The notes under the pieces were generated by a model. It searched no databases and had not been told where the DNA came from. It saw nothing but the letters and a program-made list of their open reading frames with translations. Shown one piece after another: positions 43,235 through 51,805 of a DNA stretch of 64,000 bases. The DNA is taken from positions 248,001 to 312,000 of the forward strand of contig DASXKV010000033.1 in the NCBI GenBank assembly GCA_036496605.1, written 5' to 3'. Every line of letters begins with the position of its first letter. The stretch's first letter is position 1. Origin of the DNA: Gemmatimonadaceae bacterium. GTDB lineage: Bacteria > Gemmatimonadota > Gemmatimonadetes > Gemmatimonadales > Gemmatimonadaceae. The translations under genes were made by a program, and so were the position numbers.

Positions 43235-44461
43235 TTAGGCGCTGAGATTCTCCACGGTCGCGCCGGCCGAAGCAGCGCAGACGTACACGGCAGGCCGGAT
43301 ACCGATTGCGGCCTCGTACTCCGTGGCCACGATCCGCGCGAACGAATCGGCTTCGGTGCGCTCGACGAGTGCGACGGCACAGCCCCCGAAACCGGCGCCG
43401 GTCATGCGCGCTCCGAGGCATCCTTTCTGGCGACGCCCGATCGCTACCATTGCGTCGAGCTCCGGGCGCGAGACCTCGAAGTCGTATCGCAGCGACACGT
43501 GGCTCTCGTCCATCAGCATTCCGAGCGCGCGCACGTCGCCCTGCTCGAGCAATGTCGCTGCCTGAAGAGTGCGGGCGTTCTCGGTGATGACGTGGCGCGC
43601 ACGCTTCCGCGTTATCGGATCCAACTCGCTCTGGCGCTCCGTGAACTTCACGAAATCGACGTCTCGTAAGGCAGGGACGCCGAAGAGTCGCGCGGCTTGC
43701 TCGCACTGCGCGCGACGCTCGTTGTACGCCGAATCGGCCAGTCCGCGTCGAGTCGCCGTATCGAGCACGACAACGGCAACGTGAGGCGGCATGGTGACGA
43801 GCTGGGTTTCGAGCGTTCGGCAGTCGATGAGGAGGGCACGGCCCTCGGCGCCGGCGGCAGAAATCAGCTGATCCATGATCCCGCAGTTCACGCCGACCCA
43901 TTCGTTCTCGGCGCGCTGCGCGAGACGCGCCATCGCGACCGGCTGCCACACAACGCCGCTCAGGGCCCCGAAAACGCGCGCGGTCGCCAGCTCGAGCGCC
44001 GCGCTGGAGGAGAGTCCGGCTCCGATCGGTACATCACCGCCGGCGACACCTTCCCATCCGCTCGTGGGACGTCCCGCGGAATCCAGTGCCCATCCGACGC
44101 CGCGGAGATACTCGACCCACGAGCGACCTTCGCGACGCGGATTTCCGTCGTCGAGTGAGAAGTCGGCCTCTTGATCGAAATCGAGCGAATGGACAATGAC
44201 GCGCCGGTCGTCGCGCGACCGGACGGCGAGGCAGATCTCGCGATCGATCGCCATCGGCAGCACGAAACCATCGTTGTAATCCGTGTGGTCGCCGATGAGA
44301 TTCACCCGCCCCGGTGCGCGCGCGACGAAGGACGGTCTGCCGCCGAAGCGTCGTTCGAACTCGGCGAGCACACGTGCGCGAAGCTCGTCGTTCACGGATC
44401 GAGACGGCGTCTCTTTGCCGGACTTGCCGCGCGTGCGATCTTCAAGTGGAAGGCTCGACAC
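43235..44461 (-). CDS. galK: Galactokinase
   Basis: A 408-residue GHMP kinase. It has the galactokinase signature GRVNLIGDHTDYNDGFVLPM (sugar binding), the ATP loop PIGAGLSSSAALELA, and the third motif RMTGAGFGGCAVAL. It phosphorylates galactose at C1 in the Leloir pathway. It starts at GTG 44461, 26 bp from the divergent metal-binding gene. Neither galT nor galE is nearby. Confidence 0.95.
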   Translation of the reverse strand: MSSLPLEDRTRGKSGKETPSRSVNDELRARVLAEFERRFGGRPSFVARAPGRVNLIGDHTDYNDGFVLPMAIDREICLAVRSRDDRRVIVHSLDFDQEADFSLDDGNPRREGRSWVEYLRGVGWALDSAGRPTSGWEGVAGGDVPIGAGLSSSAALELATARVFGALSGVVWQPVAMARLAQRAENEWVGVNCGIMDQLISAAGAEGRALLIDCRTLETQLVTMPPHVAVVVLDTATRRGLADSAYNERRAQCEQAARLFGVPALRDVDFVKFTERQSELDPITRKRARHVITENARTLQAATLLEQGDVRALGMLMDESHVSLRYDFEVSRPELDAMVAIGRRQKGCLGARMTGAGFGGCAVALVERTEADSFARIVATEYEAAIGIRPAVYVCAASAGATVENLSA

Positions 44462-44486
44462 TCACTTTGACACCGACGATTCGCGA

Positions 44487-44696
44487 ATGGAACCGCTCAA
44501 GTTGACCATTGAAGGAATGTCGTGCGAGCATTGTGTGCGCGCCGTGAAGGGTCGCCTAACGAAGACGCCTGGCGTGACGGTCGAAGAGGTAGCGATCGGC
44601 TCGGCGACGCTGCGCTACGATCCGTCCCGCACCAACGTCGACGAGATCGAAGAAGCAATCGCCGACGAAGGGTACACCGCCTTCGTCGCCGACTGA
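44487..44696 (+). CDS. HMA-domain metal-binding protein (CopZ-like)
   Basis: A 69-residue single ferredoxin-like domain. The metal loop is GMSCEHC with C13 and C16, typical of Cu(I) chaperones and of MerP-like proteins. It has no signal peptide, so it works in the cytosol, perhaps delivering copper to a P-type ATPase encoded elsewhere. No such ATPase is in the window; the copper theme recurs in the cupredoxin at 5537-6235. Confidence 0.92.
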   Translation: MEPLKLTIEGMSCEHCVRAVKGRLTKTPGVTVEEVAIGSATLRYDPSRTNVDEIEEAIADEGYTAFVAD

Positions 44697-44709
44697 GAGG
44701 GACCGCCGG

Positions 44710-46623
44710 TCAGCGAGCGACCGCCGGCTCTCCCTTCTCCGCGTCATCGCCAACGGGTTCGCGCTCATCCTCGGCGTCGATCATTGCGATGATGCCCTGC
44801 TCGAGCCAGGCGTGTTCGCCACGGAGGACCTGTTGGGCGACACGGTAAATCGTCTGATCGTTGCTGCCGTAGAATCGGTCGAAGAGCGAGTCCACGCGGA
44901 GCCGCGCCTCGCGGCAGAAGAGATCAGCCAGGACGATCGCCTTGGTGTTCCCGTTCTTCGCCAGCATCTGAGCGCGAACGCAGGCCGCCGCAATGGCAAA
45001 CAGCTCGGCGCCGATGTCGACGGCGCGGAAGAGCACCATCTGCTTCCGCTCGAGGCGCGGACCGAAGCGGACCATCGCGTGGAACAACGAGCGGCCCAAC
45101 TTGCGGGTGCGGCGCTCGGCAAAACGCAGATGCTTCGCCAACGATCCGAACTCGCTGAAGCTCGTGGCGCGCGGCAACCAACGCGAAGGATACCACGTGG
45201 CGTAGAACGGCGCCGATTTCGCCGCCGCCTTGAATCGCTGGCCTAACGACGAATCGGGCGAGACGATCGGGAACGCCAACTTGAAGTGATGATCCACCGC
45301 CTCACGCGCGATGAACAGGCGCATGATCTCCGACGAGCCCTCGAAGATCAGATTGATGCGGAAATCACGCATCGCACGCTCGATGGGAATCGCCGGTTCG
45401 CCACGCGCACGCAGCGAGTCCGCCGTCTCGTAGCCACGGCCGCCGCGGATCTGGAGCGTGTCATCGACGATCCTCCAACCGTGCTCCGTGTTGTACATCT
45501 TCGCAATCGCCGCCTCGAGCCGAATGTCGTAACCACCGTGCTCGGCCAGGCCGACCGTCAGGCCCGAGATCGCCTCCATCGCGAAGGTGTTCGCCGCCAT
45601 CATGCCGATTTTCTGCGCAACCGCCTCGTGCTTGCCGATCGGCGCGCCCCACTGCACGCGCTCGTTCGACCACCAGCGCGAAACGTTCAGCATCGCCTTC
45701 GAGCCACCAGCAGCGCTCGCGGGGAGCGTCAGGCGGCCAGTGTTCAGCGTTATCAGCGCCAGCTTGAGCCCTTTGCCTTCGCCCCAGAGGATGTTCTCGC
45801 GGGGTACTTTCACATTCGTGAATCGAATGAGGCCGTTCTCGAGGGCCTTGAGCCCCATGAATCGGCAGCGATGCACCACTTCGACACCGGGCCAGTTGGC
45901 CTCGACGATGAAGGCCGTGATCTGCTTGCGCGGTTTGCCGTCCTTCCCCGGCGCGTCCGGCGTTCGTGCCATGACGACGAAGAGATCGGCGCGCGTACCG
46001 TTCGTGCACCACAGCTTCTCGCCGTTGAGGATGAAGAACTTGCCGTCATCCGTCGGCTTCGCCGACGCGTGCATGTTCGCGGGATCACTGCCAGCATCGA
46101 CTTCGGTGAGCGCGAAGGCCGAGATAGCGCCCTTCGCGAGCCGTGGAAAGAATCGACGTTTCTGTTCGTCGCTGCCGAAAAGCTTCAATGGCTGCGGCAG
46201 ACCGATCGATTGGTGTGCCGACAGCAGCGCGGTGATCGATCCGTCTTTCGACGTGACCATCGCCATGGCTTTCACGTAACTCGTGTATGACAGGCCGAGA
46301 CCGCCGTACTCGCGAGGAATCTTGATTCCGAATGCGCCCATCGCGCGTAGTTCTTCGATGTACTCCTCCGGGATCTCGCCGGTGCGATCGATCATGTCCG
46401 AATCGACACGATGTAGGAACGCGGAGAGTTTTTCGAAGAATGGGCGCGCGCGTGCTTCCTCTTCCGGGTCCTCCGCCGGATGCGGATGGATCAGATCGAG
46501 ACGGAAGCGACCGAGGAAGAGCTCGCGAACGAAACTCGGACCAGACCACTCGCTTTCGCGCGCGGACTCAGCGACGTCGCGCGCTTCCTTTTCGGAGGCG
46601 AGTGCCGCGGACTTGTCAGCCAT
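44710..46623 (-). CDS. Acyl-CoA dehydrogenase, long form
   Basis: A 637-residue FAD enzyme. The N-terminal helical domain holds GAFGIKIPREYGGLGLSYTS. The middle beta domain has FALTEVDAGSDPANMHASA. The C-terminal domain ends in LIFEGSSEIMRLFIAREAVD, where the Glu of FEGSSE is the likely base. A further 150-residue helical extension follows, which makes it longer than the usual 380-390 residues and similar to VLCAD or ACAD9-like forms. It oxidises acyl-CoA in beta-oxidation. A thioesterase of acyl-CoA lies 9 kb to the left, unlinked. Confidence 0.93.
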   Translation of the reverse strand: MADKSAALASEKEARDVAESARESEWSGPSFVRELFLGRFRLDLIHPHPAEDPEEEARARPFFEKLSAFLHRVDSDMIDRTGEIPEEYIEELRAMGAFGIKIPREYGGLGLSYTSYVKAMAMVTSKDGSITALLSAHQSIGLPQPLKLFGSDEQKRRFFPRLAKGAISAFALTEVDAGSDPANMHASAKPTDDGKFFILNGEKLWCTNGTRADLFVVMARTPDAPGKDGKPRKQITAFIVEANWPGVEVVHRCRFMGLKALENGLIRFTNVKVPRENILWGEGKGLKLALITLNTGRLTLPASAAGGSKAMLNVSRWWSNERVQWGAPIGKHEAVAQKIGMMAANTFAMEAISGLTVGLAEHGGYDIRLEAAIAKMYNTEHGWRIVDDTLQIRGGRGYETADSLRARGEPAIPIERAMRDFRINLIFEGSSEIMRLFIAREAVDHHFKLAFPIVSPDSSLGQRFKAAAKSAPFYATWYPSRWLPRATSFSEFGSLAKHLRFAERRTRKLGRSLFHAMVRFGPRLERKQMVLFRAVDIGAELFAIAAACVRAQMLAKNGNTKAIVLADLFCREARLRVDSLFDRFYGSNDQTIYRVAQQVLRGEHAWLEQGIIAMIDAEDEREPVGDDAEKGEPAVAR

Positions 46624-46711
46624 TGGGAGAGCTCACAGAAAAGTGACCGTAAAGCCAAGACCTTTCGCATTCTACACGTCATAAGACGCGCCGTTCAATC
46701 GGGCGTATCAG

Positions 46712-46800
46712 CCTGGTTGTTCGTGGTTCGTGGTTGGTTGCTGGTACCAAGACCCACCACCAAGCGGCAACAACCAACTACCAACCACCTGTCCGAAATG
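46712..46800. repeat. Inverted 7-bp tandem array G (GTGGTTC / ACCAACC)
   Basis: The left arm is GTTGTTC, GTGGTTC, GTGGTTG, GTTGCTG. The right arm is ACCACCAAGCGGCAACAACC, then AACTACCAACCACC. It occupies the 200-bp gap between two leftward genes. Confidence 0.85.
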
Positions 46801-46823
46801 CATCCTCCAGGCCGTGCGTTTGC

Positions 46824-47531
46824 TCACAGCGTTCGTCCCCGAACGGCGACCGCCGCCCCGCCGATCAACGCGATCGCTGCGAACGCGAACCACTGCAGCG
46901 CGTAGCTGAGGTGCGGGCCTTCGTCCAGCGCCGGAGCCGGTAGCCGGGCGACGCGTTCGGCCACCGGCTTGGTCGTGTCCTGTGCGGTGGCGACCAGATA
47001 GAGCGGCGAGACGGGGTACGGAAGCAGGCTGTTCACAGTCACGAGATTCAGCTCGCGTGCCACGCGTGCGTCGCGCCGGAGCACTCCGTCCGGAGCGTTC
47101 GAGGCGCCGCGAGGAAGCAGCTCTGCGTAGCCGACATAGCGCGTCCCAGCTTCGCGCCAGCGAGTGAGGTCGACACTCGCGCCGTCGGGCGCATAGATCC
47201 AGCCGCGATTGACGAGAGTGACCGTATCGCTACCCGCCACGCGCAGCGGCGTGAAAAGGTAGACGCCGGGCGATCCCTCGTAGCTCCGAGCCGCCAGCAC
47301 TATTTCGTGATCGAAGTCGGGCGTGCCGGAGACCATCGCGCGGCGAAGCACGCTCGCGCTGTCAGCGTGCAAGCTCGTGAGCGGGACCATCGGCTCGGCG
47401 AGGCGCGCACTCACTACGGAGTTCCGAGCCCTGCGTTGCGCCAGGCGGCTCAACTGCCAGAAGCCGAGCCGAATGCACGCCGCGCCCACCACGAGGGCGA
47501 GCAATAGAAAGAGCAACAATCGTCGAGGCAT
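46824..47531 (-). CDS. SURF1-family cytochrome oxidase assembly protein
   Basis: A 235-residue membrane protein. TM1 (LLLFLLLALVVGAACIRLGF) runs into the family motif GFWQLSRLAQRRARN. A periplasmic beta domain carries LVNRGW, and the protein ends with GPHLSYALQWFAFAAIALIG, the SURF1 signature and TM2. SURF1 helps insert haem a into aa3-type cytochrome oxidase. The two membrane-protein genes before it on the same strand (25-bp gap) may share this role. Confidence 0.9.
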   Translation of the reverse strand: MPRRLLLFLLLALVVGAACIRLGFWQLSRLAQRRARNSVVSARLAEPMVPLTSLHADSASVLRRAMVSGTPDFDHEIVLAARSYEGSPGVYLFTPLRVAGSDTVTLVNRGWIYAPDGASVDLTRWREAGTRYVGYAELLPRGASNAPDGVLRRDARVARELNLVTVNSLLPYPVSPLYLVATAQDTTKPVAERVARLPAPALDEGPHLSYALQWFAFAAIALIGGAAVAVRGRTL

Positions 47532-47556
47532 GCAGACGAAAGGTACTCGATCGACG

Positions 47557-49056
47557 TCAGACTACGACGTCGAACACGCCCGTGACAACGCGTCCATCGC
47601 GGCGCACCTGGACCCAGATGCGATAGGAGCCGCTGCGCGGGAAGATGTACGGGAACGAGAACTCGCCCGCCATCGGCATCGCGTTCTGCATCGTGTCGGC
47701 ACCGAGCTTCAACCGCCCCCTCGTCGTCGTGTCGCCACGGTCACGTAGAGCGAAGACTCGTTGTGCCGTCAAAGAGACGGTGCCTGCTGGATGAAGGTGT
47801 ACGAAAACGGATCCATCATCGCGCACGATGACCGCATGTGCGTTCATCCCGAGATAGGGCTCGAGTCTCGCCACCGTGCCACTCGGGTCGCGCACGCGGA
47901 AGCGCAGTGTCGTCTCGTCGCCCGCACGGATTTTGGCGGAGTCGGACCGCCATTCCATCGTCGACCCATCGGCCAGCGTGTCGACCGTCGCGATGCGATC
48001 GATTCGCTTGGCGCCGGACGCATTGATCCACGCGTCATCCGGATCGCCAGGTGTCGAGCTTGCGGCAAGCAACGAATCCTCGCGCGTGAGCTGAAGGTTG
48101 CCAGCGAGAGTGTTGGTCAACCCCGTCTCGAACGTTATGTCGCCGAAGAGCCGATACGTTCCCGGTGCAAGCGGCGGAAGTGGGCTGTAGAAGGCGCCAG
48201 TGTAGACCGGATGAAGGTGGGCGAAGCCGTTCAGTGTCGCGCTGTCGATCAGAAAGAGGTGCATCAGCTTTCCGTGATCCGGCACGAGCGGGTCGAGCTG
48301 TAGATCGCGACCATTACGATCGACGACCGCGAAACGCAGCACGGGCCGCCCCGCCTCGCGAGCGATGCTCGCGCGCGTCGCGAGCGGATGGTACATGCGC
48401 GTTTGATAGGTCGCGTCGACACTCTGCCACCATTTCGCGCCACCGAGGAGCGCCATCGCGAGCAGTGGCGCCGCCACGATCGTCATGAGACGTGCCCGAC
48501 GTCGAGTCGGGGGATCGATCGTCGTGCCGGGCTCGACGACGCTCTCGCCGGCGCCGGCGTACACCAGCGTGATCAGCCCCGCGAGGAGCAGTCCGCCTAA
48601 CGCGGCAAGCAGCAGACCGAGTCCGGTGCTCATCCCCAGCCGTCCGGTCGCGACGGAGACGACGGGCACCGCGACGGTGCCGCTACCTTCCGCTCCCTCG
48701 ACAGTTACGTAAACGCTATACGCGCCGCGCGCCATGAGCCACAGCTGGCCGCTGTACAGCTTCGAGGCGCCGTGCACCGGCGTCGCCACGTCCGCGGAGG
48801 GTGCTCCCGCGACGCCGGCACGCCAGAAGACCGGGCGAATCAGGACGCGCCGCTCATCGCCGCGAAGCACCCGTACCGTGACGTCCGCGAGGCCCGGCAC
48901 GACCGACGGCACGCGGACGATGACGCGCACGTCGTAGGTCCCTGCTTTTCCGTCGAAGACCACGTCTGGGCTGCCGACATGTGCGTCCGACAGTGAAGGA
49001 ACAAGGGCGATGAACGTGAGTGCGAGCGTCAACGCGCGCAGGACGCGCGCGATCAT
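47557..49056 (-). CDS. Exported/membrane protein of unknown function, copper- or oxidase-linked by context
   Basis: A 499-residue protein. The start at 49056 overlaps the previous stop (ATGA) and gives a signal peptide ending SLSDAH. An N-terminal beta domain (VRVIVRVPSVVPGLADVTVR) is followed by two central membrane segments (LGLLLAALGGLLLAGLITLV and IVAAPLLAMALLGGAKWW). Then comes a large C-terminal beta domain with MHLFLIDSATLNGFAHLHP and VRDDGSVFVHLHPAG. The repeated HLHP blocks and MQNAMPMAGEFSFPYIFP look like His/Met metal-ligand patterns, similar to FixH/YtkA-like domains. I infer a link to copper or oxidase assembly; not proven. Confidence 0.75.
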   Translation of the reverse strand: MIARVLRALTLALTFIALVPSLSDAHVGSPDVVFDGKAGTYDVRVIVRVPSVVPGLADVTVRVLRGDERRVLIRPVFWRAGVAGAPSADVATPVHGASKLYSGQLWLMARGAYSVYVTVEGAEGSGTVAVPVVSVATGRLGMSTGLGLLLAALGGLLLAGLITLVYAGAGESVVEPGTTIDPPTRRRARLMTIVAAPLLAMALLGGAKWWQSVDATYQTRMYHPLATRASIAREAGRPVLRFAVVDRNGRDLQLDPLVPDHGKLMHLFLIDSATLNGFAHLHPVYTGAFYSPLPPLAPGTYRLFGDITFETGLTNTLAGNLQLTREDSLLAASSTPGDPDDAWINASGAKRIDRIATVDTLADGSTMEWRSDSAKIRAGDETTLRFRVRDPSGTVARLEPYLGMNAHAVIVRDDGSVFVHLHPAGTVSLTAQRVFALRDRGDTTTRGRLKLGADTMQNAMPMAGEFSFPYIFPRSGSYRIWVQVRRDGRVVTGVFDVVV

Positions 49057-50237
49057 CGCCGCACTTTCGTCATCCAGCTTCCCCACTTCAGGCCGACGTA
49101 GCTCGAGATCGTCGCCAGCAGGGCGGCGAACGCCAACTGTGGCGCAAGCGGTCGTGACCACGGCTCCCAATCCGCGAATGAGAAGGTCCGCGCAGCGAAC
49201 TGGTTGGTCATGAAATACACGTAATTGGCGCCGTTGAAGAACCAGTTCCGTGAATGCGTGGTGATGAGAAAACTCGCAAATGGCCACTCGACCGCGAGGA
49301 AGAGCGCAACGAACGTCAGGGCGAGGAGCGGCGCGAGCCAAAGATCACGCACGCGGCCATGCAGTCGTTGCCGCACGACGTCCAATCCGAATGCCGGAAC
49401 CACCATCAGCACCGGAAAATCCATCGTCACCATGTGCGTGATGCGCTGATAGATCGGTCCGAGCTTCGGCTCGGCGGGAAAGGCCTGCAGTGTCCACATC
49501 AGTGCGAGCGTCAATCCCATGTACACGGCGGACGCCTTCGTTGCCGGCCACCGCAGCGTGTTCGCGCGCGCCGTCGTCAGCAGCACGAGCGGGTAATACG
49601 TCGCCGCGACGCGATAGAACAACCCGGAGTGCATGAACTCCTTGTAACTGTACTCGGAGAGCATGACCCACACGTTCATGATCCAGAAGGCCGCGGCAAT
49701 CGTGAACAACGTGGCGAATTGCTTCTGCTCCGTGCCGGTCGTTTGATTCTGGCGCGCCAGCGTCAGCAACAGCGCGCCCACGGTAATTGCGACGATACCA
49801 AGAGCGAGAATCATGTGTGGTGGGCTGATGATCTGTACGTCCAGCCCATACGCGTTATGCCACCAATTATCGAACGGTGCCGAGAGAACCATTGCCCCGC
49901 ATCCCCAGACACACACCCACGCGCCTAACGGCGCGCGGAAGCCCCAGAAGCCGACGGACGCCTCGCGCTGCGCTCCCGTGCCGACGAAGGTATTTCGCAG
50001 CGCGACGTACCCCGACGACAGCCCGGCGATCAAGCCGCCCGCCTGAATCAGCAAGTGCGCCGGTGTCCAAAACGTGTCGCGGCCAATCGTCATGTGCCAC
50101 GAAATGTCCCAGTACACGCCGATCATCACGCACGCGGCCGCGAATACGACGGCGCGCGCATGCCAGGCATCGGTCGCGACGATCGCGGATTCGCGAATCG
50201 ACGCCGCTTCACGAATACTGTCGAGGGCGATCGTCAC
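49053..50237 (-). CDS. Multi-pass membrane protein, unknown function
   Basis: A 394-residue protein with about nine hydrophobic segments. Several conserved-looking aromatic/His blocks occur at membrane edges: YWDISWHMTIGRDTFWTPAH, APFDNWWHNAYGLD, ISPPHMILALG, and SYKEFMHSGLFYR. Such His-Trp clusters suggest metal or haem binding. I do not recognise the family. It is first in an operon with the HLHP protein (4-bp overlap) and SURF1, so a role in a respiratory or copper-dependent membrane enzyme is a reasonable inference. It could instead be a transporter. Confidence 0.75.
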   Translation of the reverse strand: MTIALDSIREAASIRESAIVATDAWHARAVVFAAACVMIGVYWDISWHMTIGRDTFWTPAHLLIQAGGLIAGLSSGYVALRNTFVGTGAQREASVGFWGFRAPLGAWVCVWGCGAMVLSAPFDNWWHNAYGLDVQIISPPHMILALGIVAITVGALLLTLARQNQTTGTEQKQFATLFTIAAAFWIMNVWVMLSEYSYKEFMHSGLFYRVAATYYPLVLLTTARANTLRWPATKASAVYMGLTLALMWTLQAFPAEPKLGPIYQRITHMVTMDFPVLMVVPAFGLDVVRQRLHGRVRDLWLAPLLALTFVALFLAVEWPFASFLITTHSRNWFFNGANYVYFMTNQFAARTFSFADWEPWSRPLAPQLAFAALLATISSYVGLKWGSWMTKVRR

Positions 50238-50243
50238 GGGTGC

Positions 50244-51092
50244 TTAGAACAGGGTCAACTGCTCACCGAGTCGCGCCGGATCGACCGGCGTTTGGCGCAT
50301 GAGGAGCTGGAGCTGGCGCGCTGACTCCGGCGAGTGGCCGGCAAAGTGATTGTTCACGTATCCGAACACCGAACGTCCCTGCACCGCGAGAGGCCACAAC
50401 ACGCCCGACCACAGCTCGAGCTCGTGCGCACGATCTACCTGGATGCGAGAGTAATCGATGATCGCGCGATCGGGACCCATCCACCGTACGTAAACGAAAT
50501 CCGCGGTCGGTTGCGCGGCAAGTTGCATCATCTGCTTACGCGGGATCCAGCGCGCATCGGTCAGCGCCAGCGCGACGCCGTGCTCGGCGAGCAGAGCCAA
50601 GACTCCGTCATGAATCCAGCCCCGCTGCCGGAACTCGATCGCGAAGCGCATGTCGCGAGGTAGCGTGGGAAGAAAATGCGCCAGCGCCGGAAGTTCCGTC
50701 GGCAAGAAGTCAGGACCGAGCTGGATCAGGATCGGACCGAGCTTGTCCTCGAGCTCACGGGCGCGCTCGTAAAACAGACTTGCGGAATCACCGACGTCTC
50801 TCAGCCGCCTTTCGTGAGTGATCTCCTGCGGCATTTTGAGCGCGAACACAAAACCAGGCGGCGTTCGGTCCGCCCAGCCACGTACGGTCTTTGCTGGCGG
50901 CACCGCATAAAACGTGGAATCGACTTCCACCGTGTCGAACGCGCGAGAATAGATCGCCAGGAAATCGGTGGGCCGCGTACCGACGGGATAAAAGGGACCA
51001 ACCCAGGCGTCGTAATTCCATCCCTGCGTTCCGATGCGAACCCGGGCGGCGGCCTTTTCCGCGATCGCTCCCTTCCCTGTCCTATCGACCAT
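50244..51092 (-). CDS. DUF72 family protein
   Basis: A 282-residue TIM-barrel-like protein. Signature blocks are RIGTQGWNYDAWVGPFYP, FDTVEVDSTFYAVPP, VFALKMPQEITHERRL, FAIEFRQRGWI and FGYVNNHFAGHSPESA. DUF72 proteins (YecE-like) have unknown activity; the fold resembles phosphatases or nucleases. The start at 51092 is 6 codons before the family's usual beginning. It lies 6 bp after the unknown membrane protein's start side, but the two are unlikely to be functionally linked. Confidence 0.92.
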   Translation of the reverse strand: MVDRTGKGAIAEKAAARVRIGTQGWNYDAWVGPFYPVGTRPTDFLAIYSRAFDTVEVDSTFYAVPPAKTVRGWADRTPPGFVFALKMPQEITHERRLRDVGDSASLFYERARELEDKLGPILIQLGPDFLPTELPALAHFLPTLPRDMRFAIEFRQRGWIHDGVLALLAEHGVALALTDARWIPRKQMMQLAAQPTADFVYVRWMGPDRAIIDYSRIQVDRAHELELWSGVLWPLAVQGRSVFGYVNNHFAGHSPESARQLQLLMRQTPVDPARLGEQLTLF

Positions 51093-51180
51093 GACGACAC
51101 AATCGGCAGTCGCTTCCGAGGTGTGTCAAGCCGGTCCCGAATTTGCCCAAACGTCACTGAGCAGTATCGAGGAACACCGA

Positions 51181-51801
51181 ATGAGCAACCACGAGGACAC
51201 GGTGGCCGAGCGAGAGTCAACGGATGGGCGAATCGAGCGCGCGAAGGACGTCGCACTCGGTCCACACCACGGACAGGCGAGTCTCGGCGATGAGATCGGC
51301 GAGGCAACCGGAGGAATCGCGGGTGTATTGCTCGGCGCAGGTATTGGATCGTCGGCGGGTCCCGTTGGAACGTTGCTCGGCGGGATTGCCGGTGCGATCG
51401 GTGGTTGGTGGACGGGACGCGCCATCAGCGAAGCAGCGGAGAAGCTGAGCGCCGAAGATGACGAACAGTTCCGGGCGCATTACGAGTCGTCCGATTCGCG
51501 TCTCTCCGACCGCAGCTACGACGACGTGCGCGGTGCGTACTTTCTCGGACACATTGCGAGCAGCAATCCGAATTTTGTGGATCGCACCTTTTCAGAGGTC
51601 GAGCCGGAGCTGGCGCGTGGCTGGCGCGACTGCGCGGACCGGCCTTGCGAGTGGGAGCAAGTGCGGTCGTTTGTCGGTGAGGGGTACCGCCGCGGCGTCG
51701 AACGCCGTCAGCACACCGAGCGGCGCACGACGGAGCGCGCGGACGAGCTCGAGCGACGACTCGCCGAGCGCCGTGACGAAGATACGGGCGAGGTGCATTG
51801 A
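51181..51801 (+). CDS. Glycine-zipper protein with conserved C-terminal domain
   Basis: A 206-residue protein from the ATG at 51181 (GAGG 9 bases upstream). A glycine zipper (GGIAGVLLGAGIGSSAGPVG, then TLLGGIAGAIGGWW) could insert in a membrane. It is followed by a soluble domain DDVRGAYFLGHIASSNPNF with FSEVEPELARGWRD and EWEQVRSFVGEGYRRG, a pattern found in short uncharacterised stress-related proteins. A charged helix (RRTTERADELERRLAERRDE) ends it. The function is unknown. Confidence 0.8.
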   Translation: MSNHEDTVAERESTDGRIERAKDVALGPHHGQASLGDEIGEATGGIAGVLLGAGIGSSAGPVGTLLGGIAGAIGGWWTGRAISEAAEKLSAEDDEQFRAHYESSDSRLSDRSYDDVRGAYFLGHIASSNPNFVDRTFSEVEPELARGWRDCADRPCEWEQVRSFVGEGYRRGVERRQHTERRTTERADELERRLAERRDEDTGEVH

Positions 51802-51805
51802 GCGC

